Shown: positions 37,154 to 48,507, counted from the first letter of the stretch. The stretch: 64,000 nucleotides of DNA from Sistotremastrum niveocremeum HHB9708 (GCA_001630475.1 KV419398.1:843825-907824); one strand, 5' to 3'. The notes: generated by a model not told the origin, from the letters alone. Translations and numbers: made by a program.

Positions 37154-39365
37154 TTAAATCACTTGCCATGATAGGTTCTTCCCCTCGATCTCATCTTGAG
37201 TTTGCCCATTGCCAAGATATGCGAAGCGATTTCCGTGCACGTATCTAATCCGATAATCTTCAAATCTCGGCTTCCCGAGGGCGGCCAGCTGAGGGTCGGA
37301 GCTTGTTAATCAATCATAGTTTAATGAGTCGATAATGAACCCACGTAGTGCAGGCCTGATCCAACCCATGGCCCAAGAACGGGTCCGTCCTTCGTTCCAT
37401 TCTTGTACCACGAGGAGCAAGCGCCGGTCCAGACCATGTCTTTCACAAACAGATCTATAGATGTGCGATAAGAGTCAGGGTCCGTCATGGTATTTCAACA
37501 CAGAAATAGAGGAAAGTCGTGCCGACCTCTGTGAATGGTGAAATCGTTCACTGCGTCGTATGTAATTTCAAGTGACCTGATAGCTTCTTTCTGGATCTTC
37601 TCAATGCATTGAACGGCATAAGCTGCCCCGGTTTGGATTGTCACAACGTTTGTAGAGTTGTTAGGTCCACTGCCCACTTTTAAGCCAACGTTAGATGACG
37701 TAAGCAGACCAAAGGAAGGGACGCACTGAAGTAATTGGGATACCCGTGGACAGCTACGCTAAGGTAATGCTCGACACGCCCTGCCCACTCGTCCTGCAGA
37801 TTAATCCCGTGTCTTCCGATTATGGGGAATGAAGGTATATATGAAGTGTCGAACCTGATCTAGATTAATAAAGTACGCCCGTAAGTGAATGTTGAATGTA
37901 TACCCTGTCGCGCAGATGATTGCATCGTATTGATCTTCCCCAGCCTCCTCAGTGATGACCGAGTGTTCCTTGATTTCCAGAATTTCGCCTGCCAGCACCC
38001 GCACGTTTGGCCGTAAGAGTGTTTCCAGAAAATAAGTGCCTGACCAAGTCCAAGTCAGCCAATGCAATCGACGATAAAATGAGCCGTACCTGGGACAGAC
38101 CGCTTGCACCCATATTCCCATTCAGGAATCAATTTCTTACACAAGTCTTCTCTGTACTGTAGACGCTGTCGCATGCTTTCCTGGACTTTCTTGCGAGTCT
38201 CCCGCTGTAACTCAGAATCCTTGTGCGAAACGAGAAAAGATCCGAATCGAGCTTCGGTTTGATGCTTCCTGTATTGAAGGAAATACTCTGGATCGAATGT
38301 GAACTTGTCCTTCTCTGCTTCGGAGTAATATCCGTTTTCTGGAGAATCGTTTTGTCCTCGCATTTCAGGAACATATAAGGGTGAACGTATATGATGTGTT
38401 AGATGAGTCACTATTGGCGCTAATTGAGGAGTAATCTGGAGAATATATTTCAGATCGTAAACCAGGAAATGGTCTGAAATGATTGACCTGCACTCCTGAT
38501 GGGCCGCCTCCGATGAGGAGCACACGCTTCCCTGTGAAATCATAGCTGTGATCCCAGGCTGACAAGAATCAGTATCGGTCTACCTATATTCATGAGAAAT
38601 TTACCTGCGGAATGAACTAGGTGTCCTTTGAACTTATCTAAGCCCTTGATTGTAGGCCACTTCCAGCGACTGTTGCGGAAGGTTGAGTTTTGGTGACTGG
38701 GCAACCAAGGGTAGGGGACTTACTTTAGAGCTCCTGTTGCATCGAAAAAGACGTCTGCGGAATCTCTAATGATCCTTCCGGTGGGAGTAGCGATTTCCAG
38801 GTGCCATTTTGACTCCTCAGTGTCCCATCTTGCTGAGACCAATCGATGGTTCAACTTGAGAAACTTGTTAAGATACCATTTGTCTACGCATCCCCTCAGA
38901 TAATGCTGAATTTCCGACCAGCTAGCCCAACTGTTGAAGTGGGAAAAATCAACAACCTGGATCCAAACAATGATTATGAACGTACTATTTATTCCATCTA
39001 GGGTTCCCGTCCCACGAGAACTGATACAACATCGTGAAGCAAGGATCCGCGATAGCCTGAAAAATACTTGCTCACCGTGTAAGAATGTGAGGGTACATCA
39101 CATTGACATCCAGGATATTGATTCTCGAACCAGCACTGGCCGAAACATCGTCAGAATCAAGCTCTAGCCGAATCTACGCTGGAAGCAGTCGATAACTTAC
39201 CCCTCCAACATCACTATTCTTCTCATAGATGACTAAATCTACGTTTTCCAGATTCCTCGTAAGCTGGTATGCGAATCCTATGCCTGAAATACCAGCTCCA
39301 ACGCAAATCACCCGTAATTTGCGAGGAAAGTTCAATGGAGTGTCAAATTGAGGACTGTACAACAT
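37154..39365 (-). CDS. Baeyer-Villiger monooxygenase (FAD/NADPH)
   Basis: About nine exons from the ATG at 39365 (MLYSPQFDTPLNFPRKLR). An FAD loop VICVGAGISGIGFAYQL is followed by LVIYEKNSDVGG. The Baeyer-Villiger fingerprint FxGxxxHxxxW(P/D) is complete when the intron is removed (FKGHLVHSA then AWDHSYDF). An NADPH loop, VLLIGGGPSGVQ, follows directly. Later come LLRPNVRVLAGEILEIKEHS, YDAIICATGYTF and a C-terminal WTGACSSWYKNG. Type I BVMOs insert oxygen next to a ketone to make esters or lactones, in catabolism or secondary metabolism; the substrate is unknown. The last exon is uncertain. A TAA at 37154 ends the frame, but a GTGATT donor just before it could add a short final exon. Divergent from the forkhead gene. 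Confidence 0.82.
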
Positions 39366-39637
39366 TGTGGAGATCAGCTAAGCAGTTCGATGCGTGCCCG
39401 ACCATCAGCGAGCTCGCCATGCTCGTTCATCACGCCATTCGCCATTCGTATTGCAATAGGCAAAGTCGTTGGCTATGGGAATCCGGATAGGGGTAAAAGA
39501 GACGCCCATCCCCTGAACCGACCGATGCCGAGGTTTGCCGAGTCCCACGCAGCCTAATCGTCGGAGCTTGAAACGCGCTTTTACCACCTTCTCCTGAAAT
39601 CGAAGACCTCCTCGAGCGCGTTCCGTTAATCGATGCG
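39366..39637. promoter_or_regulatory. divergent promoter, BVMO / forkhead
   Basis: 272 bp between opposite start codons. No TATA box recognised. The frame of the forkhead gene is open for some codons upstream of its ATG but meets a stop. Confidence 0.45.
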
Positions 39638-40705
39638 ATGAAAGAGGAACTATCTGATGACTACAACAATTTTCTGAATGAACGGAATACAACACTAGAG
39701 AAGTTGGGAATATCTGAGGAGGAATTCGCACAGAAGCGTGATGAAATGCGCCTCAGACTTCCTGGTAGTTCTGCCTGCAAAGACCGAAGTCCTACCAAAA
39801 CTCCGGAACTGATTATAATCAAGGTATTTCATCTTTTTATATTCCTTTTATGCTTGTTATCAATCGGGTATCTTCAATCATAATAGGAGTCATTTATCAG
39901 AGGCCGTCCCGCAGCAGAGTCTGACACTGATGATTATCCTGTCGCTGAGAGCTATGCGCTAGGTCAAACGCCTACCTGCACTTCTGGTCCTACCCTTCCA
40001 TTGCCCTCTCTTCCACCACCCCCTCCATCTCGCAAACGCAAACGAGCCCCACCCGTCATCGCGAAACCAATTGTTTTTGCCAAGCCCAAAAAGAGTCCTC
40101 TCGGAAAACCCAACGTTCCATATGCAGCTCTAGCCGGGGAGGCTATTTTAGCATCACCCGATCATCGATGTACTCTCAATGAGATCTACGACTACGTCGC
40201 TGTCAAATACCCTTATTTCGAGAAGGGCAAGACACCGTACACCCCTTGGCAAAACTGCATACGCCAGGCCCTCAGCTTGAACAAATGTTTCTCGAAACTC
40301 GACACGAAAGGGAGACCTCTGAAACGTGCTGTGAAGGGTTCATTATGGGCCGTTTTCCCAGAGTATGAACACTGCTTTGTGGATGGCGGGTTTTCACCAC
40401 CACTTGTTTCTCGGAGAGAAACCCCTGTGAAAACCAAGCTTGGTTCTCAGGAGGCATCAGGAAGAGACTCAACAAGCGCAGCGAGCGAAGCCATGTTCAC
40501 TCCACGTGCTGGCACCCCTGCTTCGTCACTCTCCGATCTTACACCCATACCGTCTCCTACTTTCGCCGGTCAATCCATTCCTCTTCCCGTCACGATCGAA
40601 GATCTACAACTTCCGGGTTGCAAAATCGAGACCGAGGAAATATCTATTAACACCTCTATGGAGCCTACTGGAGTCCCGGATGCACGGCAGATCGCTGTCC
40701 AGTGA
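39638..40705 (+). CDS. forkhead-box transcription factor
   Basis: Two exons with an intron at about 39823-39886 (donor GTATTT, acceptor AATAG). From the ATG at 39638 (MKEELSDDYNNFLNERNTTL) there is a charged N-terminal helix, a basic stretch SRKRKRAPPVIAKPIVFAKP, and a forkhead domain starting KPNVPYAALAGEAILASPDH. It goes on with LNEIYDYVAVKYPYFEKG, WQNCIRQALSLNKCFSKL (recognition helix, where most forkheads have W-NSIRHNLS) and GSLWAVFPE. The Cys in NCIRQALSLN and the Gln for His are departures from the consensus. The C-terminus is Ser/Pro/Thr rich. This is a nuclear DNA-binding regulator; the targets are unknown. About 335 aa. Confidence 0.85.
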
Positions 40706-40891
40706 AGCTCTCCACCCTAACACTTTCACATCGAGCATGTAATATTGCTATTCGGATCATCCACTCCCAGTCAGTCTTTCCTGCATTTCCGGGATGGAAC
40801 GGTCATCATGCTGTTCGTATCATTATTCGACACCTTCAAGCGCTGTTTTACTGTTTTCAAACTTACATGTCATGTTATTGTACATATCATA

Positions 40892-42658
40892 CTAGTTCTC
40901 ATCTTCCGCAATAGTTTGTGTCAGCCAATCATCGTAATAATTACAATTCTTTGGGTTTACTGGCCCCTCTTCGATATCGACCACGCCTTTGATGACTAGT
41001 CGAGGTTCAGAGTGACAAAACTCGAATTGTTCGCAACGGCCACAAGGAGCTTGATTCCAACCGGAGGCGATGGTAACGCGCTCTTCGTGAACTGCTCGAT
41101 AAACGCTGGCAGAATCCAAACTGAGGTCATTGAGATCGGCATCGGGTTCAGGGGAGGCTGACGCCTTAATGCGTTTGGATTTGGATTTGCTGCGTGCTTT
41201 AGACTTCTTACGAGACTCCTCTTCGGATGAGGATTCTTCGGAATCTGAAGAGCGATGACGCGATTTCTTCGACTTCTTCGCCGGACGACGATCTTCAGTT
41301 TCGGTTTCATCATCGGAGTCATCTCGAAAACGTTTCTTAGAAATCTTCTTCTTGCTTTTCTTGGGGGTCTCCTCATCATCGGTGTCGCTTTCGTCTTTCT
41401 TGGCCTTCTTCTTTTTTCGTGATTTGACTTCTGTTTCACTGCCACTTTCGCTATCGGAAGAGGCATCGGCCTTGCGACTGCTCTTTTTACGTTTCTTTCC
41501 GACCGTAGAACCTGCTTCTTCTTCGTCCTCGTCGTCTTCGTCATCGGCCCCAGCGTTCCATAAGGAGGATCCGTACGCGGGAACTCTTTCAACCAGGCCG
41601 TCGTATACCAGAGTGTTGAGAAGCATCTCCACGTGCTCCAGGGATAGCTCTGTATCGGTGATTCGGGATCGAGACAAGAAGGAGAGAACTTGGGAAGCAG
41701 AAGGATAAGCGGGGGCTGAAGAGATGCCATAGAGTTTGCGCTCAGATGGAGGCTTGTTCAGGGACCCTTTCGGAAGACTCTGAAAGGAGTAACAGCTCAG
41801 TTCAGAATTATTGCATATGGAAGTATCACGTACCCTGTCCCGGATATAACGAAGACAAGCGGATGACAGCATCTTAATGAATTCGGTATCCAATTCATTG
41901 TCTGTGTACCAGGGACCGCCGGTGATTTCAACAGAGGGATCTATGTTGTACAATATATAGAGCTTGCGAGTCGGATGCTACAGACAAAGTCATTAGAAAC
42001 AAGATGAGATCTGCAAGACATGTGGTCTACCTTGATGGATTTGGTAGTTTTGATCAACTGCTTTTGCTCGAGTGACTTCAAGGATCGGGTAACAATGGTC
42101 TGGTGTAAGTCCGTCTTCATCTTGATGTGTTTGATCCATATCCCTTCGGTTTCGTTGACGACGTTTATAAGAAAAGGGGCTGAATGCGTACCTTCGTTTC
42201 CGGCCGCCTGAATCTGACTTAACACCATATTCTCGACTCCGCTCATGTCCTTTTTGCTGAGTGGAAATCAGTAGTGTTCAGTAGAGGAAGTGATAACCAC
42301 CAATTCTTACAGATTGAACTCTGAGGCACCTACAGCCTTGTAAGAGACCTTCCCTTTCGCATCTGTCATCACCTTTATTAGACCCTACAATAAACCAACA
42401 CTATGATCAGATATAATCCAAGTTTCTCACAAAGAGAGCTTACAGTTTTCAGGAGAGCATTGATAGCGTCGACGGCCTCTTTGGGACTGCCCGCAAGCTT
42501 TTGAACATCCTTGCTAGAAAGAATCTGACGGACGCCATCAGCGAACTGACAAAAGAGGGAAGGAGCCACCCAACCTTCTCGTGGGCTGCCAAACCAGCTT
42601 CATGAATCTTTCGCTCGAGAGCGGTCAATGCTCTGCCTTGTTTCGAGCTGGAGGCCAT
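40892..42658 (-). CDS. RPC34: RNA polymerase III subunit RPC34 (RPC6)
   Basis: Five or six exons from the ATG at 42658 (MASSSKQGRALTALERKI). Winged-helix blocks follow: FADGVRQILSSKDVQKL, GLIKVMTDAKGKVSYKAVG, SGVENMVLSQIQAAGNEG, IWIKHIKMKTDLHQTIVTRS, HPTRKLYILYNIDPSVEITG, GPWYTDNELDTEFIKML and VEMLLNTLVYDGLVERV. Near the end are the four cysteines that bind an Fe-S cluster in this subunit (APCGRC, EFC, NPKNC). RPC34 is part of the Pol III heterotrimer that contacts TFIIIB and opens the promoter. A Lys/Ser/Asp/Glu low-complexity insert of about 120 residues sits between the last winged helix and the cysteine motif. The intron after AAHEK appears to be only 29 nt. Confidence 0.9.
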
Positions 42659-43014
42659 GATGATGACGGGTATGCAAGATTTTGACGCCCGCTCATTTTC
42701 CTTTTCTTGATAGCGGACTTTGCGGCACTGGCTCCGACCCCTGCTAAAGGTGAGTCTGTTCGTGCTTTGATGATTTTGGCATGTACGTCTTGGCCATTGA
42801 GCATGATTTCTGGCTCCTTAGTCAGGACACTCAATCGAGGCGCTGGTATATTGAGGATCAACGGTCATAGGTTGCTCAGTGAGCCTTCGACTCGCAATTC
42901 TTTGGCAGTACGTAGGGGACATTCATTGCTCACTGCGAGTGCAAATTCTGACGATGTACGACACTTTTGTAGCTCATCCAGAACCGTATCGGATACCTCC
43001 CCAATTCCCGCCAG
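42659..43014. promoter_or_regulatory. divergent promoter, RPC34 / tandem paralogue 1
   Basis: 356 bp between opposite start codons. No recognised motif. Confidence 0.4.
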
Positions 43015-44106
43015 ATGTCTACCAATATTGCTGTCCCTACAACGCAAATCGCGTACGGGAAACCCATAGAGCATCTGGCGTCTTTGTCTTCAGTCGCCAA
43101 TCCTGGAGAGCTATCATTCCCCGACGGAGTTCGGCATGCTCTAGTCGTTGACTGCGGAGAGCAAACCCCCGTAACATCATCTAGCGACCACGAATTCCTC
43201 GAGCGGATCAAGAACTTTGTCAAAGAACAGGATAGTCAAGACGTTGACTTCATCCGGATCCAAGGTCTGCATCCCCAGAATACACCCAATGAGCTTACTT
43301 GGAAAGCCCTTAATGGACTTCGTCCCCGGCACCTCGAGCTGTGTTGCGGTTGGCACGAAGAATACGAAATCGAGCCCTTGGACTCACTTGATCCTTCTTG
43401 GCCCTTGGAGAGCATATCTATCCTGGGCGCCGCGCAGTATGAGCTTGCAATCACAAAACATTTTTGGACAATACCTACCTTGACGTTCTACTATTCCCAC
43501 CAAGTGCGGTTGGAACTACCGTCCGATTATACTGTCGAAGGCCCAAGTGCTCTCCGTCATCTCACAGCTATCGGAAATGATGCGTGCGACATGCTCACGC
43601 GATGGCGAAAGAGCAGTATCTCGTCCATCTGCGACAATCTTGAATCTCTCAGATTGGAAAGCAACAACGATTGCGACTTTCAGACGGATAACGAATATGA
43701 AGATTTCGTGCATGCTCTTCAGGGTTGCACTTCTGTGAAGTCGCTGGAACTTGTGATGGTGGAGTCGCCCAGCTCCGATAACAATCCTGAGCAGGATCAG
43801 TATCTGAAAGATCAGTATCAGTCTCTCATCGACCTCCCCAAATATCTCCCTCCCAATCTGGAGCGTCTGAAATTCAGAAGCATCCCAGAATCCGCACAAC
43901 ATCTTGATGTATGGCTTCAGTGTGCCAAAGATCCCCACTGGCTCCCTCATCTCAAGTCAATCTCTCTTCAATTCGACATGGTCGTCCGTGATCATGATCG
44001 AGCCGAGAAACCGCCGCTCACTCCGGATAGGAATGAGACAACGGAGCTTTTGGAGAGTGTTTACCAGACGCTGGCTCTTCGACATCCGTCTGTCGGAAGT
44101 CTCTGA
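43015..44106 (+). CDS. LRR-like protein, tandem family copy 1
   Basis: Intronless frame of 363 aa from ATG to stop. Family blocks shared by all three copies: VPTTQIAYGKPIEHLA, GELSFPDGVRHALVVDCG, DVDFIRIQG, TWKALNGLRPRHLEL, WPLESISILGA, ITKHFWTIPTLTFYY, PSALRHLTAIGNDACDML, LESLRLES, LIDLPKYLPPNLERLKFRS, LPHLKSISLQFDMVVRD and TELLESVYQTLALR. Regular LxxLxL spacing points to a leucine-rich-repeat-like fold. There is no F-box, signal peptide or membrane segment. I do not recognise a named family. Absence of introns beside intron-rich neighbours suggests an origin by retroposition followed by tandem duplication, or an old intronless family. Confidence 0.75.
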   Translation: MSTNIAVPTTQIAYGKPIEHLASLSSVANPGELSFPDGVRHALVVDCGEQTPVTSSSDHEFLERIKNFVKEQDSQDVDFIRIQGLHPQNTPNELTWKALNGLRPRHLELCCGWHEEYEIEPLDSLDPSWPLESISILGAAQYELAITKHFWTIPTLTFYYSHQVRLELPSDYTVEGPSALRHLTAIGNDACDMLTRWRKSSISSICDNLESLRLESNNDCDFQTDNEYEDFVHALQGCTSVKSLELVMVESPSSDNNPEQDQYLKDQYQSLIDLPKYLPPNLERLKFRSIPESAQHLDVWLQCAKDPHWLPHLKSISLQFDMVVRDHDRAEKPPLTPDRNETTELLESVYQTLALRHPSVGSL

Positions 44107-45214
44107 AAGTCGGATACTTGTTCCTGCCTTTGTTTGCCCATCAAGCCCATCAAGCAGGTGGGTTATTGTCACTATATATTCCCGATCTTTATGCTAAGGC
44201 TGATCCAGACGGATCACATAGCCTGAAATGTCATGAAGGCACGGTTTTCGGCTCTCCCTCTCTCCTTCAAGTTAGCGGCAGACACGCCATCGCATCAAAC
44301 AACGATAATCCTTTCACATCGGTCTCGTCGGTCTGGGCCGATAAATAAACTTGTTACTACACCCCTACTTACCCTCAGTATCCTCTCACAACTCATTTTC
44401 GGTCATCTATCGCTTTCAATATCTGTAGCATAAATCCCCTGTTCGCTTCGGCAAGTCTGGCATGTAGAATAATTGTATATACCACCACCACCGGCAAACC
44501 ACCACCGCACTAACCTCTTCTCAGCATTATCTATCATCTTTCTACACGTTTTATCGATGGACTACAAATGCATTGTCTGGCCACACAACATCTGATCGAT
44601 CTGATAGATCTGATCAAGTGGACGATTGATACGAATGTGAGTGTGACTCAACGTTAATAAGCCGTACAGGGGCTATCCTTCCAATACATCTCGCTATTGA
44701 AGTTGAATCAACCGTCAAGCTTCAAATTAACGTTGCAGCACATTTGTTCGGAACAAGTCTCCGAACGCAAGACTGAGGCTGGCGCAGAGCAGAGCAGACT
44801 GAGAGCAGAGCATCGATTCATTCTGGCACATTTTACCTGGCTCCGGCGGTTCCATCGTCAATTGAGTACAGGTTGTCATTCAGCACTTCTTGGGAAAGTG
44901 CTTGCATGCACCTCAAGCAGGATTGACATCAACTCCGATCCTCCTCATCGACGTCAACCGGAGGCAGCAAGGGTGAGTCAGTTCGGAATTTCGAACTGGG
45001 GTCGCCTTTGGCTATCAAGGACCGTTTCTCTCTCCCTCAGCACCACATATCGAAGTGTTGGGAGTTTACGAAACAATAGGCCGTTCGGCGCAACTTTTCA
45101 ACTTAGCTCTCGAGACTCTCTACGCGTACGTCCTTTTTGAATTTTGAATACATCTTGAGCTACATTGAAAGGGTCATCTAGAAACGTATCATACACGTCA
45201 ACAACTGTCGTGAT
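44107..45214. other. spacer between tandem copies 1 and 2
   Basis: 1.1 kb without a gene. A frame at 44697-45140 starts with TTG and shows no motif. A perfect 7-bp hairpin (CAGTTCG / CGAACTG) lies at 44979-44998. Confidence 0.4.
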
Positions 45215-46309
45215 ATGGCGGCTCATGTCCCCGTTCCTACAACCGTGATAGAGTACGGGAAACCTTTAGAGCATCTTGCTTTTTTGCAAGCGGTCGGCGA
45301 TCCCGGCGAACTTCCTTTCCTTGATGAGATTCGACACGCTCTGGTTATTGATTGTGGCGATATGGAAGCCTTACGTTCGAAGGATGACGAGTTCTTGACA
45401 AAGATTAGGCGCTTTGTCCAAGACCAAGAGAGCCAAGACGTCGATTTCGTCCGGATTCAAGGTACCAATGCCGCAGATCTGCCCAACGAATCGACATGGA
45501 AAGCCCTCGATGGACTGCGTCCTCGTCATCTGGAGTTGCGGGCTGGCTGGGATGAAACAGTGGATACGGCACCATTGGACTCACTCGATACTCCGTGGCC
45601 CTTGGAAAGTATATCTATTATGGGCGCAGCGCAGAACGAGCCGGTCATCACGAAACACTTCTGGTCAATTTCAAGCTTGACATTTTACTATTCGTTCCAG
45701 ACCCCTATTGAGCTCCCGGCTGGATATATACCCCAGGTTCCCAGCGCCCTTCGTCATTTTACAGCTATTGGGAATGATCCATGTGATATGGTCGCACAAT
45801 GGAGGAACACCTCGATGTCGTCCATTACCGCTGGTCTTGAAACCCTCAGACTGGAAAGCAACAATGGTTGCGACTTTCGGAAGAAGGATGGGTACGAGAA
45901 TTTTGCGCGATTTCTGGAGACCTGCACTTCTGTGAAATCGTTGGAGCTTACGTTGGTGGAGACGCCGATTCTGAGACTCAGTGATGATCCTGAGCGTGAT
46001 CAACATTTGCGAGATCAAGTTCGATACCTCATCGATTTACCCAAGTATCTCCCACCCAATTTGGAGCGCCTGAAATTCAGGAGCATACCGGAATCTGCAC
46101 GGCATCTGGATGTGTGGCTTCGTTGTGCCAAAGATACTCATTGGCTTCCTCACCTGAAGTCAATCTCTCTTCGATTTGACATGGCCGTCCGGGACCCTGA
46201 TCAAGGCGAGGAACGGCCGCTTACACCCAGTCGAAGTGAGGCGACGGAGCTTTTGGAGAGGATTTACCAAGAGCTGGCGGTTCGAGATCCTTCTGTTCAA
46301 GTCCTTTGA
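45215..46309 (+). CDS. LRR-like protein, tandem family copy 2
   Basis: Intronless frame of 364 aa starting MAAHVPVPTTVIEYGKPLEH. All blocks of copy 1 recur in order, including DVDFVRIQG, TWKALDGLRPRHLEL, WPLESISIMGAAQNEPVI, FRSIPESARHLDVWLRCAKD and LPHLKSISLRFDMAVRD. It is nearest to copy 1 in the 3' two thirds, while its acidic MEALRSKDDEFLTKIRRFVQ segment matches copy 3, so the copies may have exchanged segments. The frame is fully open, which suggests selection. Function unknown. Confidence 0.75.
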   Translation: MAAHVPVPTTVIEYGKPLEHLAFLQAVGDPGELPFLDEIRHALVIDCGDMEALRSKDDEFLTKIRRFVQDQESQDVDFVRIQGTNAADLPNESTWKALDGLRPRHLELRAGWDETVDTAPLDSLDTPWPLESISIMGAAQNEPVITKHFWSISSLTFYYSFQTPIELPAGYIPQVPSALRHFTAIGNDPCDMVAQWRNTSMSSITAGLETLRLESNNGCDFRKKDGYENFARFLETCTSVKSLELTLVETPILRLSDDPERDQHLRDQVRYLIDLPKYLPPNLERLKFRSIPESARHLDVWLRCAKDTHWLPHLKSISLRFDMAVRDPDQGEERPLTPSRSEATELLERIYQELAVRDPSVQVL

Positions 46310-47406
46310 GAGTCAGATATTGATTGGCGCTTGCGATTATCTGTTTGGCCACGAGTGGCACCCGAAGGGCTAAAGAAGTGAGTTGCTCAGTGTCGAGACG
46401 GGACGTATTCGACACATATGCTAAGACTGGGCTAGAGCCTTCCCAAGCATGAACATAGCACTCGACTCTCTCCCGCAAAGGACACCCCCTTTCCCCGGAT
46501 GGCGGATACAGTACCCCAACTCATAATAGCGACAACAATACATCTCCACCTCTATATACAGTTTCTATACCCTTCCTCCTTCGTTTTTGAGGATGATCCC
46601 TGTCTTCAAAGTGTGTCTCCCCTCATGACTTGATGTTATGGTCCTCTGCTCCTCCTCGACATCTCCTGGCGTGACATTTATAAACGTTGGTTATTTTAAT
46701 TATTTGTAGCGTAGATCTTCTGTTCACGACGGAAGTCGTTGCTTGTAGAAGACTTAAACCTATATCAGTAGCCACCAACACTGTACCCCAAGGAGTCTTA
46801 CCCCACTTTCACATCACTGATATCGACGTTCATCGGGTAGCAAGGTTGAGTTTCCTCCTCACATGATCGCTAGTGGCGCGGCCAGCGAAACAATCGACAA
46901 GATTTCCAATATGATTCTGATGCGTGGTCGTCATAGAGGATAATGTCAGCACAACCTCGGAGGAAGTTGACGGAGCCGTTCATGTTGACTTGTCATTCCG
47001 AGATCCGATATAGAGCATCGTTTCAACATCCTCGCATACACCTCATCTACCTCAAACGCTTGCGACATTGATTCGCGATCCGGAGACTTGTCCTTTAGCT
47101 CGATAAAGATTTCAGATAAACCTGCACCCGTTTTCATTCACGTCGGCCTTGCTATCAGTTCAGTGGTGGACCAGTGGTAGAAGTGAGTCAGTCCGTTATT
47201 TGATGGTCCCGTACATGGGTCATGGTTCCCGAGCACAACATCCCCGTGTCTGAGGATGAGACATTAATCCATTGGAATTTTGCGGCGATACTAATTTCGC
47301 ACAACACCTTTGTCGCTTGCAACCTTTGACAATACATGCTTTCATCATGCTAACGCTTTACTAGAATCATCAATCCACAACCGTCCTACCCCCGATTCAT
47401 CGCCAG
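46310..47406. other. spacer between tandem copies 2 and 3
   Basis: 1.1 kb without a supported gene. A GTGAGTCAGT string near 47185 recurs at 44974, upstream of copy 2, so the upstream regions were probably duplicated with the genes. Confidence 0.4.
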
Positions 47407-48507
47407 ATGTCTAACGAAATCGCAATCCCTACAACCAAGATAAAGTACAGGAATCCTATAGAGCATCTTGCGTTTTGGCAAGTGCTCGGCCATCCCGGGG
47501 AATTCCCGTTCCCCGATGGGGTCCGACATGCCCTAGTCATCGATTGTGGAGACATGGAAGCTTTATCTTCGAAGGACGACGAGTTCTTGACAAAGATCAG
47601 GCGCTTCGTCCAAGACCAAGATAGCCATGATGTCGACTTGATTCGAATCCGAGGAACTCATCCCGGGGATTTGCCCAACGAGTCAACTTGGAAAGCTCTC
47701 GATGGACTGCGTCCTCGTCATTTGGAGCTTTTGGCTGGCTTGGATGAATCAGCAGACATCACTCCCTTGGACTCGCTCGAGACTCCGTGGCCTTTAGAAA
47801 GTCTGTGTATCGTTGACGTGTGCCAGGACCTTGTCACCAAGCACCTTTGGTCAGTCTCGAGATTGACGCTTTATTATATGTGCCGGACGTCCTTGATACT
47901 ACCCGAAGACTACATCATCAAGGGCCCCAGTGCCCTTCTTCATTTCACTTGTATTGGGAATGATGCTTATCCGATGCTCACACAATGGAGAAACACCGAT
48001 ATGTCGTCCATCATCGACAATCTTGAGTCCCTCAGACTAGAGAGCTCCTCTGGGATGGATTTTGGACGATATACGTATCCGGAATTCGTACAATTCCTCC
48101 ATAACTGCATTGCTTTAAAATCATTGGACCTCGTGTTGTCGCAGTCCCTGACTGTAAGCGCTAGCCTCAGTGAAGAGCCCGAGCAAGATGAACACTACAG
48201 GAATCTAGATCGGTATCTGATTGATCTACCCAAATATCTTCCACCTAGCCTCGTGCAATTGAAAATACGAAGCATTGCAGATTCTGCGCAATATATCGGT
48301 GTATGGCTCGACTGCGCCAGAAACCCCGATTGGCTGCCTCGTCTCCAATCTGTCTCCCTTCGCTACGACCTGCCAGTCCGTGACCCTGATCAAGGTGAAA
48401 AACCTCCCCTCAGTCCGAGTCGAAGTGAAGGGACGGAGCTTTTGGAGGATTTCTATCAGGCTTTGGCTCTTCGAAATCCTTCGGTGGAGAGAATTATTAG
48501 TTCTTGA
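47407..48507 (+). CDS. LRR-like protein, tandem family copy 3
   Basis: Intronless frame of 366 aa starting MSNEIAIPTTKIKYRNPIEH. It shares the N-terminal blocks (GEFPFPDGVRHALVIDCG, MEALSSKDDEFLTKIRRFVQ, TWKALDGLRPRHLELLAG) and the C-terminal LIDLPKYLPPSLVQLKIRS with the others. It is the most divergent in the middle, where IVDVCQDLVTKHLWSVSRL replaces the ILGAAQ region. The stretch just before its ATG (CGCCAGATGTCTA) matches that of copy 1. Function unknown. Confidence 0.75.
   Translation: MSNEIAIPTTKIKYRNPIEHLAFWQVLGHPGEFPFPDGVRHALVIDCGDMEALSSKDDEFLTKIRRFVQDQDSHDVDLIRIRGTHPGDLPNESTWKALDGLRPRHLELLAGLDESADITPLDSLETPWPLESLCIVDVCQDLVTKHLWSVSRLTLYYMCRTSLILPEDYIIKGPSALLHFTCIGNDAYPMLTQWRNTDMSSIIDNLESLRLESSSGMDFGRYTYPEFVQFLHNCIALKSLDLVLSQSLTVSASLSEEPEQDEHYRNLDRYLIDLPKYLPPSLVQLKIRSIADSAQYIGVWLDCARNPDWLPRLQSVSLRYDLPVRDPDQGEKPPLSPSRSEGTELLEDFYQALALRNPSVERIISS

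Noticed and set aside
44697-45140. 147-aa plus-strand frame between tandem copies 1 and 2
   Set aside because: Begins with TTG, shows no motif and lies in a spacer; treated as chance.
46946-47137. 63-aa minus-strand frame with ATG in the spacer before tandem copy 3
   Set aside because: Too short, no motif, no promoter or splice support.
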